Part shown: piece by piece, positions 1 to 5,888 of the stretch
How positions within the stretch are numbered: the stretch's first letter is position 1
Layout: each line of letters begins with the position of its first letter
DNA from: Holophagaceae bacterium UBA692
GTDB lineage: Bacteria; Acidobacteriota; Holophagae; Holophagales; Holophagaceae
DNA length: 10,580 nucleotides
Assembly (NCBI GenBank): GCA_002297665.1
Contig: DBMS01000127.1
Span: forward strand, 6,919 to 17,498
Reading direction: 5' to 3'
Program-made: the position numbers and the translations under genes
The notes under the pieces: model-generated
The model's database searches: none
What the model saw: only the letters and a program-made list of their open reading frames with translations
What the model was told of the DNA's origin: nothing

Positions 1-167
1 GGGGTGGGCCCGATGGGGACGGAGAGGATGGCGAGGCGCACGTGCATGGCCCCCCGGTCCGAATCCGAGTACACGGCGACGGTGGGGATGTCGATCTCCC
101 GGCATGTGCGCATGATCCGGCAGGCGATCTCGCCTCGGTTCGCGATGAGCAATCTGGTGACGGGCAT
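1..167 (-). CDS. Biotin carboxylase, N-terminal fragment (runs off left edge)
   Basis: This is the first 55 codons of a biotin-dependent carboxylase subunit, which carboxylates biotin using ATP and bicarbonate (acetyl-, propionyl- or methylcrotonyl-CoA carboxylase type). The start is MPVTRLLIANRGEIACRIMR, the classic biotin carboxylase N-terminus (LIANRGEIAxRI), followed by CREIDIPTVAVYSDSD and then MHVRLA. The ATG at 167 is preceded by a purine-rich GAGGAAGAGG (179-170), a good ribosome binding site. The usual family text after HVRLA is DEAVxIG; here it reads ILSVPIG, so this copy is divergent at that spot. The ATP-grasp and C-terminal domains lie outside the window, so accC cannot be separated from an mccA/pccA-like subunit or pyruvate carboxylase. 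It is divergent from the lipoprotein gene at 243. Confidence 0.85.
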   Translation of the reverse strand, partial: MPVTRLLIANRGEIACRIMRTCREIDIPTVAVYSDSDRGAMHVRLAILSVPIGPT

Positions 168-242
168 GGCCTCTTCCTCACGGATGGCCCCGGACTCGAA
201 CTGGGGCATCATAGAATAGTGCGAACCCCCAGACTACCAAAC
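168..242. promoter_or_regulatory. Divergent promoter region, biotin carboxylase / lipoprotein
   Basis: This 75-bp gap must hold the start signals of two divergent genes. On the minus strand TTGGTA (240-235) and TATTCT (218-213), 16 nt apart, form a moderate sigma70-like pair (4/6 each) for the biotin carboxylase gene. On the plus strand the overlapping TAGAAT (212-217) could be a -10 for the lipoprotein gene, but I see no -35 and no clear Shine-Dalgarno before its ATG. Read by eye only. Confidence 0.3.
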
Positions 243-674
243 ATGACACCAAGGTCCATAATCTGTACCCTCCTGGTCCTCTCCCTGGCCGCCTGTGGGC
301 GCAAGGGCGACCCCATTCCCCGCACCCGCGCGGCGCCCGGCCCCTGCGTCATCCGCTGGACCGCGCACCGGATGCTCGAGGTGCGCCTGCCGCGCCTGGA
401 CGCGCGCGGCGGCGACCTGGTGGGCGTGGAAAAGGTCCGCGTCTTCCTGCTGCCCCTGGGGCCCGGCCGTCCCACCGGCCAGGACGTCCTGGCCCGGGGC
501 GAGGTGGTCCTGGAGCGGAGCCGCCCGGACCTTCCCGGTCCGGGGGAGGTCGTCATGCTGGACATGCGGCAGATCGGCAAGCCCTCGGGCTGGGTCGCCG
601 CCGCCGCGGTGCGGGTCGGCAACGTCGTCGGCGCCCCCAGCGAACCGGTGGCCTGGCTGGATCCCGCGATCTGA
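243..674 (+). CDS. Small lipoprotein with CGRKGDP motif
   Basis: This is a predicted 143-residue membrane-anchored lipoprotein of unknown function. The ATG at 243 gives a type II signal peptide: MTPR, a hydrophobic run IICTLLVLSLAAC and a lipobox LAAC with Cys18 as the lipidated residue, followed directly by GRKGDPIPR. A CGxKG-P start is common in small envelope lipoproteins, including LptM-like proteins and fibronectin-III-like lipoproteins of delta-proteobacteria and acidobacteria. The remainder alternates short hydrophobic and polar stretches with segments such as VEKVRVFLLPL and SGWVAAAAVRVGN, compatible with one beta-sandwich domain. The reading frame stays open upstream to 42, but that extension lacks a signal peptide and overlaps the divergent gene. 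No Shine-Dalgarno is visible before 243, so the transcript may have a short or leaderless 5' end. Its 3' end converges on coaBC. Confidence 0.7.
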   Translation: MTPRSIICTLLVLSLAACGRKGDPIPRTRAAPGPCVIRWTAHRMLEVRLPRLDARGGDLVGVEKVRVFLLPLGPGRPTGQDVLARGEVVLERSRPDLPGPGEVVMLDMRQIGKPSGWVAAAAVRVGNVVGAPSEPVAWLDPAI

Positions 675-710
675 CGGCATCCGGGCGGGGACAAGGCGTT
701 CCATGGCCCG

Positions 711-726
711 GCCGGGGCGACCCGGC
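711..726. other. Hairpin with GCGA tetraloop between convergent genes
   Basis: GCCGGG-GCGA-CCCGGC is a perfect 6-bp GC stem closed by a GNRA tetraloop. It lies in the 63-bp gap between the lipoprotein stop (674) and the coaBC stop (738). A wider alternative pairs CCGGCCG (708-714) with CGGCCGG (729-735). No T-tract follows on either strand, so it is not a classic intrinsic terminator, but it could stabilise 3' ends or assist termination of both genes. Confidence 0.35.
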
Positions 727-737
727 GGCGGCCGGTC

Positions 738-1934
738 CTACCGGGACGCCAGCCAGTTCCCCCACCACGCCGCCACGGCCTTGGCCAGCTGGTCCTTGGG
801 CAGCGGGCCGATGGGCTCGCCCTCCCCGGCGGCGGTGACCGGCAGCAGGGTGTTGGCCTGGTGGCCGAAGGCCCTGCCCGCGCCGATGTCGTTCACCAGC
901 ACGCCGTCCAGGTGCTTCTTCTGGAGCTTGGCCGTGGCGTTGGGGACGTGCGCCTCGCTTTCCGCGGCGAAGCCCAGGAGCCACTGGCCGCTGCGCTTTT
1001 CCGCGGCGAGGGTGGCCAGGACGTCGGGGGTGCGCACCAGGGTGAGGGTCTCGGGACCCTCCTGCTTTTTCACCTTCTCGGGGGCGCAGGCGGCGGGGCG
1101 CTGGTCCGCCACGGCCGCGGCGGCCACGAGGCCGTCGGCGTGGGGCCACACCTCCCGGCAGGCCGCCAGCATCTGTTCGGCGCTGCGCACCCGGCGGGTC
1201 TCGATGCCCCAGGGCGCCGGCAGGTCGCCGCCAAGCACCAGGTCCACCCGGGCTCCGAGGTTGCGCAGGGCCCGGGCCAGTTCCACGCCCATCTCCCCCG
1301 TGGAGCGGTTGGTGAGGGTGCGCACCGGGTCCAGGTCCTCCCGGGTGGGCCCGGCGGTGACGAGGATGCGCCGGCCCCGGAAGCTGGGGTGGGCGGGCCC
1401 GGCCAGGGCCTCCACGGCGTCGGCGATGTCCAAAATGTCGGCGAGCTTGCCCGCGCCCTCCTCCCCGCAGGCCAGGAGGCCCTCCACCGGCTCCACGAGG
1501 GTGTGGCCGAAGCCCTTGAGGGTGGCCACGTTGGCCTGGACCGCCGGGTGGGCCCACATGGCCTTGTTCATGGCCGGGGCCCACAGCACCCGGGCCGTGG
1601 TGGCCAGGAGCAGGGTGCTGAGCAGGTCCGTGGCCAGGCCGTTGGCGGTCTTGCCGATGATGTCCGCGGTGGCGGGCACCACCGCCGCCACGTCCGCCCA
1701 GCGGGCCAGGTCGATGTGCTCGATGATGGGGTTGGGCCGCCACTCGTGGTAGTCGGGGTTGGCGCCGAAGCAGGGCTGGCCCGTGAGGGAGGCCAGGGTG
1801 AGGGGGGTGATGAACCGGGACCCCGCGTCCGTCAGGCAGCACCGGACCACGTGGCCGCGCTTGGTGAGGGTGCGGGCCAGTTCCGCGGCCCGGTACGCCG
1901 CGATCCCCCCCGTGATGCCCAGCAGGATGTTCAT
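738..1934 (-). CDS. coaBC: Bifunctional phosphopantothenoylcysteine decarboxylase / phosphopantothenate-cysteine ligase
   Basis: This 398-residue cytoplasmic enzyme carries out two consecutive steps of coenzyme A synthesis: joining cysteine to 4'-phosphopantothenate (CoaB) and FMN-dependent decarboxylation to 4'-phosphopantetheine (CoaC). The N-terminal CoaC half shows GITGGIAAY (6-14), the catalytic His73 in EHIDLARWAD, the APAMN motif at 119-123 and the flap cysteine Cys156 in LLACGEEG. The CoaB half begins near residue 187 with RRILVTAGPTREDLDPVR. It then has N209 in TNRSTGEMG (usually NxSSGKMG), AAAAVADQRP, Lys289 in EKVKK, LLGFAAES and VNDI, all where E. coli Dfp has them. ATG 1934 is chosen because AAAGGAGGC lies 7 nt upstream; the in-frame TTG at 1940 touches the Shine-Dalgarno and is too close. 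It is divergent from rpoZ. Confidence 0.96.
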   Translation of the reverse strand: MNILLGITGGIAAYRAAELARTLTKRGHVVRCCLTDAGSRFITPLTLASLTGQPCFGANPDYHEWRPNPIIEHIDLARWADVAAVVPATADIIGKTANGLATDLLSTLLLATTARVLWAPAMNKAMWAHPAVQANVATLKGFGHTLVEPVEGLLACGEEGAGKLADILDIADAVEALAGPAHPSFRGRRILVTAGPTREDLDPVRTLTNRSTGEMGVELARALRNLGARVDLVLGGDLPAPWGIETRRVRSAEQMLAACREVWPHADGLVAAAAVADQRPAACAPEKVKKQEGPETLTLVRTPDVLATLAAEKRSGQWLLGFAAESEAHVPNATAKLQKKHLDGVLVNDIGAGRAFGHQANTLLPVTAAGEGEPIGPLPKDQLAKAVAAWWGNWLASR

Positions 1935-1940
1935 CTTCAA

Positions 1941-1950
1941 GCCTCCTTTA
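1941..1950 (-). promoter_or_regulatory. Shine-Dalgarno of coaBC
   Basis: TAAAGGAGGC on the minus strand is a near-perfect anti-16S complement. Its GGAGG lies 7 nt before ATG 1934 but only 1 nt before the alternative TTG 1940, so it decides the start in favour of 1934. Confidence 0.8.
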
Positions 1951-2012
1951 CCATACTAACGCTGGATTTCTCCCAGTTTCCTTGATAGACTTGGCCTCTT
2001 CGAGGGAAGTCC
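1951..2012. promoter_or_regulatory. Divergent promoter region coaBC / rpoZ
   Basis: The gap between coaBC and rpoZ must contain both promoters unless transcription enters from further away. On the minus strand TAGTAT, about 20 nt before the coaBC Shine-Dalgarno, is a possible -10; no convincing -35 pairs with it. On the plus strand I see no confident -10. GAGGG at 2002-2006 is the likely ribosome binding site of rpoZ. Confidence 0.3.
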
Positions 2013-2300
2013 ATGACCGTACAGCGCACCGTAGTCCACATTCCTGAAGAGATCGCCAACAAGTACCGGTTCGTCGTGGTCACGGGCAAGCGTTGCGAGC
2101 AGCTTCAGCGCGGCGCCTATCCCAAGGTCGAGGTGACCGTGCCCGTGAACAAGCTGGGCCAACCCCAGGAAGCTCCCCGCCTCGCGTCCTTCTGGGCCCA
2201 GGTGGCCATCAAGGAAGTGGAGGAGGGCCGCATCGCCTTCGAGGAACCCGAAGTGATCACCCTGGACTACACCACGGAGATCCCCATCTCGGTGGAGTAG
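2013..2300 (+). CDS. rpoZ: DNA-directed RNA polymerase omega subunit
   Basis: This 95-residue protein is the omega subunit, which wraps the C-terminus of beta' and helps assemble RNA polymerase. The core segment NKYRFVVVTGKRCEQLQRGA matches the omega family's first helices (normally SKYxxVxxAAKRARQLxxG) and fits the acidobacterial version, followed by a variable charged tail (VAIKEVEEGRI, then EPEVITLDY). The length is typical for omega. The ATG at 2013 has a GAGGG Shine-Dalgarno 6 nt upstream. In many bacteria rpoZ sits with gmk and coaBC in one transcription unit; here coaBC is next door but divergent, which still supports the identification. The gene is followed by a strong terminator, so it is probably transcribed alone. 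Confidence 0.88.
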   Translation: MTVQRTVVHIPEEIANKYRFVVVTGKRCEQLQRGAYPKVEVTVPVNKLGQPQEAPRLASFWAQVAIKEVEEGRIAFEEPEVITLDYTTEIPISVE

Positions 2301-2316
2301 GTTCCGGTCCGGAACC
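2300..2316 (+). repeat. Short perfect hairpin directly after rpoZ stop
   Basis: GGTTCCG-GTC-CGGAACC is a 7-bp perfect inverted repeat starting at the last base of the rpoZ stop codon. It sits just before the intrinsic terminator and has no T-tract of its own, so it may protect the 3' end or be incidental. Confidence 0.45.
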
Positions 2317-2322
2317 CCGGAG

Positions 2323-2347
2323 AGGCCCCCCGGCGCGGGGGCCTTTT
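2323..2347 (+). terminator. Intrinsic terminator of rpoZ
   Basis: GGCCCCC (2324-2330) pairs with GGGGGCC (2337-2343) across a 6-nt loop, extended by one A-T pair, and is followed at once by TTTT. This is a canonical rho-independent terminator placed 23 nt after the rpoZ stop. It insulates rpoZ from the regulator operon downstream. Confidence 0.85.
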
Positions 2348-2362
2348 CGCGTCCGCCGGCCT

Positions 2363-2382
2363 ATTTCAACGATCGGTGAAAT
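2363..2382. promoter_or_regulatory. Operator-like inverted repeat O1 upstream of tetR operon
   Basis: ATTTCAACGATCGGTGAAAT is a 20-bp palindrome with a single mismatched pair (A/G at the sixth base of each half). Its inner half-sites TTCAAC and GGTGAA flank a GATC centre. It ends 5 bp before the predicted -35. The same half-site recurs in O2, 50 bp downstream centre to centre. This is the expected layout of an autoregulated TetR-family gene. Confidence 0.7.
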
Positions 2383-2387
2383 CGAGC

Positions 2388-2415
2388 TTGCGTTTGCCCG
2401 GGCGGAGCCCATAAT
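2388..2415 (+). promoter_or_regulatory. Predicted promoter of the efflux operon
   Basis: CATAAT (2410-2415) matches the sigma70 -10 at 5 of 6 bases. TTGCGT (2388-2393), 16 nt upstream, is a partial -35. The expected transcription start near 2422 falls inside operator O2. The promoter lies between two related palindromes and 20-30 bp ahead of the TetR start. Confidence 0.55.
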
Positions 2416-2430
2416 TCAACAAGCGTTGAA
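2415..2430. promoter_or_regulatory. Operator-like inverted repeat O2 overlapping the -10
   Basis: TTCAAC-AAGC-GTTGAA is a perfect 6+6 inverted repeat with a 4-bp spacer. It shares the half-site and spacing of O1 and overlaps the last base of the -10 and the expected start point. A bound repressor here would block RNA polymerase directly. It ends just before the Shine-Dalgarno of the regulator gene. Confidence 0.7.
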
Positions 2431-2436
2431 AAAGGA
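2431..2436 (+). promoter_or_regulatory. Shine-Dalgarno of the TetR gene
   Basis: AAAGGA lies 6 nt before TTG 2443. The in-frame GTG (2476) and ATG (2482) have no comparable site, so this favours the TTG start. Confidence 0.55.
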
Positions 2437-2442
2437 CATCCC

Positions 2443-3111
2443 TTGCCCACCCCCCGCCCCCGTGGCCCCAAAGCCGTGAAGATGGATCCCAGGACGCTCC
2501 TGGACGCCGCCCTAAAGGTGTTCGCCAGGGACGGCCTGGAGGGCGCGAGCCTTCGGGCCATCGCCCGGGAGGCCGGCTGCGATCCCTCGCTCATCTACTA
2601 CCACTTCGAGAACAAGGAGGCCATGTTCTCGGCCCTCCTGGAAGAGCGGATCCCGCCCCTGGTGAAGGACCTGCGCCGGCTGGCCGATCCGCTGGATCCC
2701 CGGGGCACGGCGGAGAAGCTCTGGACGGCCATGCGTTGCTTCCATCGCCATCTCCACGACAGCGCCGGCTTTCGCGCGATGGTGCGGGGCCAGATCGTGC
2801 GGGGCGCCGAGACGATCCCCGAGCAGTTGGCCCGCCGCCTGCGCCCGGCCCAGTTCGCCGTGATCGCCATCATCCGCCGGGGGCTGCGCCGGGGCGAGCT
2901 GCGCCCGGGCCTCAACCCCTACCTGGTGGGCCTTTTCCTCATCCGCATGGAGGCCGAGATCCTCGACCTGGTGCCGGTCTTCGCCGAGCGCCTTTCGGGC
3001 CTCAAGCCGACGGTGGCGGTGGCCGCGGCCGAGTGCACCTGGTTCGACGTGTTCTGGAGGGGCGTGGCCGCCCATCCCATGGAACCCCTGCCCTTCCTGG
3101 AGTCCCTATGA
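2443..3111 (+). CDS. TetR-family transcriptional repressor of the efflux operon
   Basis: This 222-residue one-component regulator is predicted to bind the two palindromes upstream and repress its own operon, releasing DNA when it binds a small molecule. The N-terminal TetR domain is clear: LLDAALKVFARDGLEGAS, then the helix-turn-helix LRAIAREAGCDPSLIYYHF (about 37-55) and NKEAMFSALL. The rest is an all-helical ligand and dimer domain with no recognisable signature. The position matches cecR in E. coli cecR-ybhGFSR, but the C-terminal half does not obviously resemble CecR, so I give no symbol. TTG 2443 has the best Shine-Dalgarno; GTG 2476 or ATG 2482 would trim 11-13 residues outside the DNA-binding domain. 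The stop overlaps the next start as ATGA (3108-3111), indicating translational coupling. Confidence 0.93.
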   Translation: MPTPRPRGPKAVKMDPRTLLDAALKVFARDGLEGASLRAIAREAGCDPSLIYYHFENKEAMFSALLEERIPPLVKDLRRLADPLDPRGTAEKLWTAMRCFHRHLHDSAGFRAMVRGQIVRGAETIPEQLARRLRPAQFAVIAIIRRGLRRGELRPGLNPYLVGLFLIRMEAEILDLVPVFAERLSGLKPTVAVAAAECTWFDVFWRGVAAHPMEPLPFLESL

Positions 3112-4061
3112 AGAAGACCGCCCTGGCCCTGGTGGCCCTGCTCGCCCTCGGGTGCAACCGCGACGGCGCCGTCACGCTCAACGGCCGGGTCGAAGCCTAC
3201 CTGTCGGACCTGGGCCCCCGGGTGCCCGGCACCATCCTCTCCATCGACGTGAAGGAAGGCCAGCGCGTCAAGGCGGGCGACGTCCTGGTGCGCCTCTCCG
3301 CGGCCGAGCTGGGGCCGGCGGTGGACCGGGACGCCGCGGGGCTGGCTTCCGCCGAGGCCCGGAACCGCCTCTACAGGGCCGGAAACCGGCCCGAGGACAT
3401 CGCCCAGGGCGAGGCCCGGGTGAAGGACGCCCAGGCCGCCCTGGCCCTGGCCGCCGACACCCTCAAGCGCATTTCCGCGCTCCACCGGGACGCCATCGCC
3501 TCCCGGGCGGACCTGGACAAGGCCGTGGCCGAAAAGGACCGGGCCGAGGCGGCCCTCCACCTGCAGCGCAGGGCCCTGGACGAGCTGCGCGCGGGTTTCC
3601 GCGCGGAGGACCGCGCCGGCGCCGAGGCCGATGCCCGCAAGGCCCGGGCCGTCCTGGACCAGAGCCGCGTCCAGGCCTCGTTCCTGGAGATCCGCGCGCC
3701 CTTCGACGCGGTGGTGATCCACCGCCTGCGGGAGGTGGGCAGCGTGGTGGGAGCCTCCCAGGCCGTGCTCACCATCGCGCGCCTGGACCAGCTATGGGTG
3801 CGGCTCTACATTCCCCAGCCCCTCCAGCCCAAGGTGGCCCAGGGCATGCCGCTGCAGGTGGCGACCCTCGACGGCCGCACCTTCGACGCCGCCCTCGACG
3901 AAGTCAACAGCGTGCCCGAGTACACCCCCAAGATGGTGGAGACCGCCGAGGAGCGAATCAACCTCGTCTACCCCGCCCAGGTGCACCTGGCCCGCGGCTG
4001 GGACCAGGGCCTCATCCCCGGGGTGGCCGTGGACGTCAAGCTCAAGCCCAGGGGCAAGTGA
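3108..4061 (+). CDS. HlyD/YbhG-type periplasmic adaptor, probable lipoprotein
   Basis: This 317-residue membrane fusion protein should link the inner-membrane ABC exporter to the outer envelope. MKKTALALVALLALGC is a signal peptide ending in a somewhat weak lipobox (ALGC, Cys16). Next comes the first half of a lipoyl-like barrel (about 36-64, PRVPGTILSIDVKEGQRVKA). A long alanine/charge-rich coiled coil follows (about 65-190), containing RAGNRPEDIAQGEARV, typical of YbhG-like adaptors. The second barrel half follows (LEIRAPF at 193-199, GSVVG), then a beta-barrel domain ending LIPGVAVDVKLKP. E. coli YbhG is of similar size (about 330 residues). ATG 3108 has GGAG 5 nt upstream and overlaps the TetR stop by 4 nt. 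The stop overlaps the next gene's GTG as GTGA. Confidence 0.9.
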   Translation: MKKTALALVALLALGCNRDGAVTLNGRVEAYLSDLGPRVPGTILSIDVKEGQRVKAGDVLVRLSAAELGPAVDRDAAGLASAEARNRLYRAGNRPEDIAQGEARVKDAQAALALAADTLKRISALHRDAIASRADLDKAVAEKDRAEAALHLQRRALDELRAGFRAEDRAGAEADARKARAVLDQSRVQASFLEIRAPFDAVVIHRLREVGSVVGASQAVLTIARLDQLWVRLYIPQPLQPKVAQGMPLQVATLDGRTFDAALDEVNSVPEYTPKMVETAEERINLVYPAQVHLARGWDQGLIPGVAVDVKLKPRGK

Positions 4062-4960
4062 CCGTGGCCCGCCTCCTGGAGACCTCCGGCCTGGCCTGCC
4101 GGTATCCCAACGGCACCCGCGCCGTGCAGGGCCTGGACCTGGCCCTGGACGAAGGCGACCTGGTCGGGCTCATCGGCCCCGACGGCGCCGGGAAGACCAC
4201 CACCTTCCGCATGCTCATGGGCCTCCAGAAGCCCACCGGCGGACGCATCCGGCTCCACGCCGACCGCCACGCCCTGAGCTACGTGCCCCAGGTCTTCAGC
4301 CTGGCCCCGGACCTCACGGTGGAGGAGAACCTCCTGCTCCAGGGCAGGCTCTACGGCCTGCGGGACCCCGGCCCCCGCATCACGTCCCTCCTGGCCTCGG
4401 TGGACCTGGACCGTTTCCGGGACCGCATGGCCGGGGCGCTTTCGGGCGGCATGAAGCAGAAGCTCTCCCTGTGCTCGGCGCTGCTGCCCGAGCCCCGGCT
4501 GCTGCTCCTGGACGAGCCCACCACGGGCGTGGACCCCGTGAGCCGGCGGGAATTCTGGACCATGCTCCACGCCATCCACGACGAGGGCGTGGCCATCCTC
4601 TTCTCGACCCCCTACATGGACGAGGCGGAATACGCCCTGCGCCTGATGCTCATGGACGGCGGCCGGATCCTGGCCGAGGGCACCCTGGACGGGTTCCGGG
4701 AGGACCTGGGCGGGGTCGTGGCGGCCCTGACCATGGCGGACCGCAGGCTCGCCAGGGCCCAGGTGGCCGCCCTGGCGCCCCTGGACCTCTTCGCCGAAGG
4801 CGACGTGCTCCGCGCCCGCTTCCCGGACCAGCCCGTGGAACCGCTCCTGGCCAGGCTGGGGGCCCTTCCCGGAATCGCCTCCGCCCGGGAATCCTCAAGC
4901 ACCCTGGAGGACTACTTCCTTCACGTCCTCGCCGCCCAGGCCGGAGCCATCCATGAGTGA
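4058..4960 (+). CDS. ABC exporter ATPase, YbhF first-half type, lacking the switch histidine
   Basis: This 300-residue nucleotide-binding subunit of an ABC-2 exporter corresponds to the first ATPase domain of E. coli YbhF. It has Walker A GPDGAGKTT (40-48, the same GPDGAGKTT as in YbhF), a Q-loop (YVPQVFSLAPDLTVEENL), a canonical signature LSGGM (128-132) and Walker B LLLLDE with catalytic Glu153. The H-loop reads STPYMDEAE: Pro185 replaces the histidine. From memory, YbhF domain 1 also lacks it (STSYLDEAE), so this looks like a lineage trait rather than an error. A C-terminal accessory region of about 100 residues follows. GTG 4058 is chosen for its 4-nt overlap with the adaptor stop; GTG 4064, 9 nt after AGGGG, is an alternative. 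The end overlaps the next ATG by 8 nt. Confidence 0.92.
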   Translation: MTVARLLETSGLACRYPNGTRAVQGLDLALDEGDLVGLIGPDGAGKTTTFRMLMGLQKPTGGRIRLHADRHALSYVPQVFSLAPDLTVEENLLLQGRLYGLRDPGPRITSLLASVDLDRFRDRMAGALSGGMKQKLSLCSALLPEPRLLLLDEPTTGVDPVSRREFWTMLHAIHDEGVAILFSTPYMDEAEYALRLMLMDGGRILAEGTLDGFREDLGGVVAALTMADRRLARAQVAALAPLDLFAEGDVLRARFPDQPVEPLLARLGALPGIASARESSSTLEDYFLHVLAAQAGAIHE

Positions 4961-5885
4961 CGCCGTCCTCGAGGTGGAGAACCTCACCCGGCGCTTCGGC
5001 GACTTCACCGCCGTGGACGGGATCTCCTTCGAGATCCGCAAGGGCGAGACCTTCGGGTTCCTGGGCCCCAACGGGGCCGGGAAGAGCACCACCATCCGCA
5101 TGCTGTGCGGCGTCCTGGCGCCCACCTCTGGAAGCGCGAGGGCCCTGGGCCGGGACCTGTTCACCCAGGGTCAGCTGGTGCGCGCGCGCATGGGCTACAT
5201 GAGCCAGAAGTCCAGCCTGCTCACCGATCTCACGGTTGCCGAGAACCTGGCCTTCTTCGGGAGCCTCTACGGCCTTTCCGGCGAGCGCCTCAAGGCGGAA
5301 ACCACCCACCGGCTCAGGGAGATGCAGGTGTGGGCCCTGCGGGACCAGCTGGTATCCAGCCTCTCCACCGGCGAGCGCCAGCGGGTGTCCCTGGCCGCCG
5401 CCACCCTCCACGAGCCCGAGGTGCTCTTCCTGGACGAGCCCACCTCGGGGGTGGACCCGCTGCGCCGGCGCCTGTTCTGGGAAGCCATGGCCGACCTCAT
5501 CGACGACGGCATGACCATCCTGGTGACCACCCACAACCTGGGCGAGGCCGACCAGTGCGACCGCCTGGCCTTCATCCTGGGCGGCAGGCTCGTGGCCAGC
5601 GGAAGCCCCTCCCGCCTCAAGGCCGGCCTGGGCCGCCGGGTGCTGGCGCTGCGCACCCCCGAATACCGCCGCCTCCAGGAGGCCGCGCGGGCCATCCCCG
5701 GCGTCCTCTCCGCGGTCCTGCAGGGGCGGAGCGTCCGCCTCGCCTACGCCGAGGACGGCGACCCCGGGGCCATCCTGCGGTCCGTGGCGTCCCTGGGGCT
5801 GCCCTTCGCCCCGGGGGAGCCCGAGCTCCCTTCCCTTGAAGACGTCTTCGTGGACCTGGTCGACCAGGGCCGCATCCCGAGGTGA
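4953..5885 (+). CDS. ABC exporter ATPase, YbhF second-half type
   Basis: This 310-residue nucleotide-binding subunit corresponds to the second ATPase domain of YbhF. Walker A is GPNGAGKST (38-46), the Q-loop MGYMSQKSSLLTDLTVAENL and Walker B VLFLDE with Glu162. The H-loop TTHNLGEAD has the switch residue His194. Its signature is LSTGE (137-141) instead of LSGGQ, the weak point of this subunit. A C-terminal domain (about 220-310) ends in SLEDVFVDLVD, matching the SLEDxF tail of drug and polysaccharide ABC-2 ATPases. It should form a heterodimer with the upstream ATPase. ATG 4953 has GGAG 6 nt upstream and overlaps that gene by 8 nt; the permease starts 3 nt after the stop. Confidence 0.94.
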   Translation: MSDAVLEVENLTRRFGDFTAVDGISFEIRKGETFGFLGPNGAGKSTTIRMLCGVLAPTSGSARALGRDLFTQGQLVRARMGYMSQKSSLLTDLTVAENLAFFGSLYGLSGERLKAETTHRLREMQVWALRDQLVSSLSTGERQRVSLAAATLHEPEVLFLDEPTSGVDPLRRRLFWEAMADLIDDGMTILVTTHNLGEADQCDRLAFILGGRLVASGSPSRLKAGLGRRVLALRTPEYRRLQEAARAIPGVLSAVLQGRSVRLAYAEDGDPGAILRSVASLGLPFAPGEPELPSLEDVFVDLVDQGRIPR

Positions 5886-5888
5886 ACC

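Noticed and set aside
42..242. 67-codon upstream extension of the lipoprotein gene
   Set aside because: It overlaps the divergent biotin carboxylase and would bury the signal peptide and lipobox that begin at 243.
1935..1940. TTG 1940 as coaBC start
   Set aside because: It lies 1 nt from the Shine-Dalgarno; ATG 1934 has ideal spacing and gives the standard N-terminus.
4610..4612. Sequencing error explaining the missing switch histidine in ATPase 1
   Set aside because: CCC to CAC would need only one base, but the frame is clean and the E. coli counterpart, as I recall it, also lacks the histidine here, so a real lineage trait is more likely.
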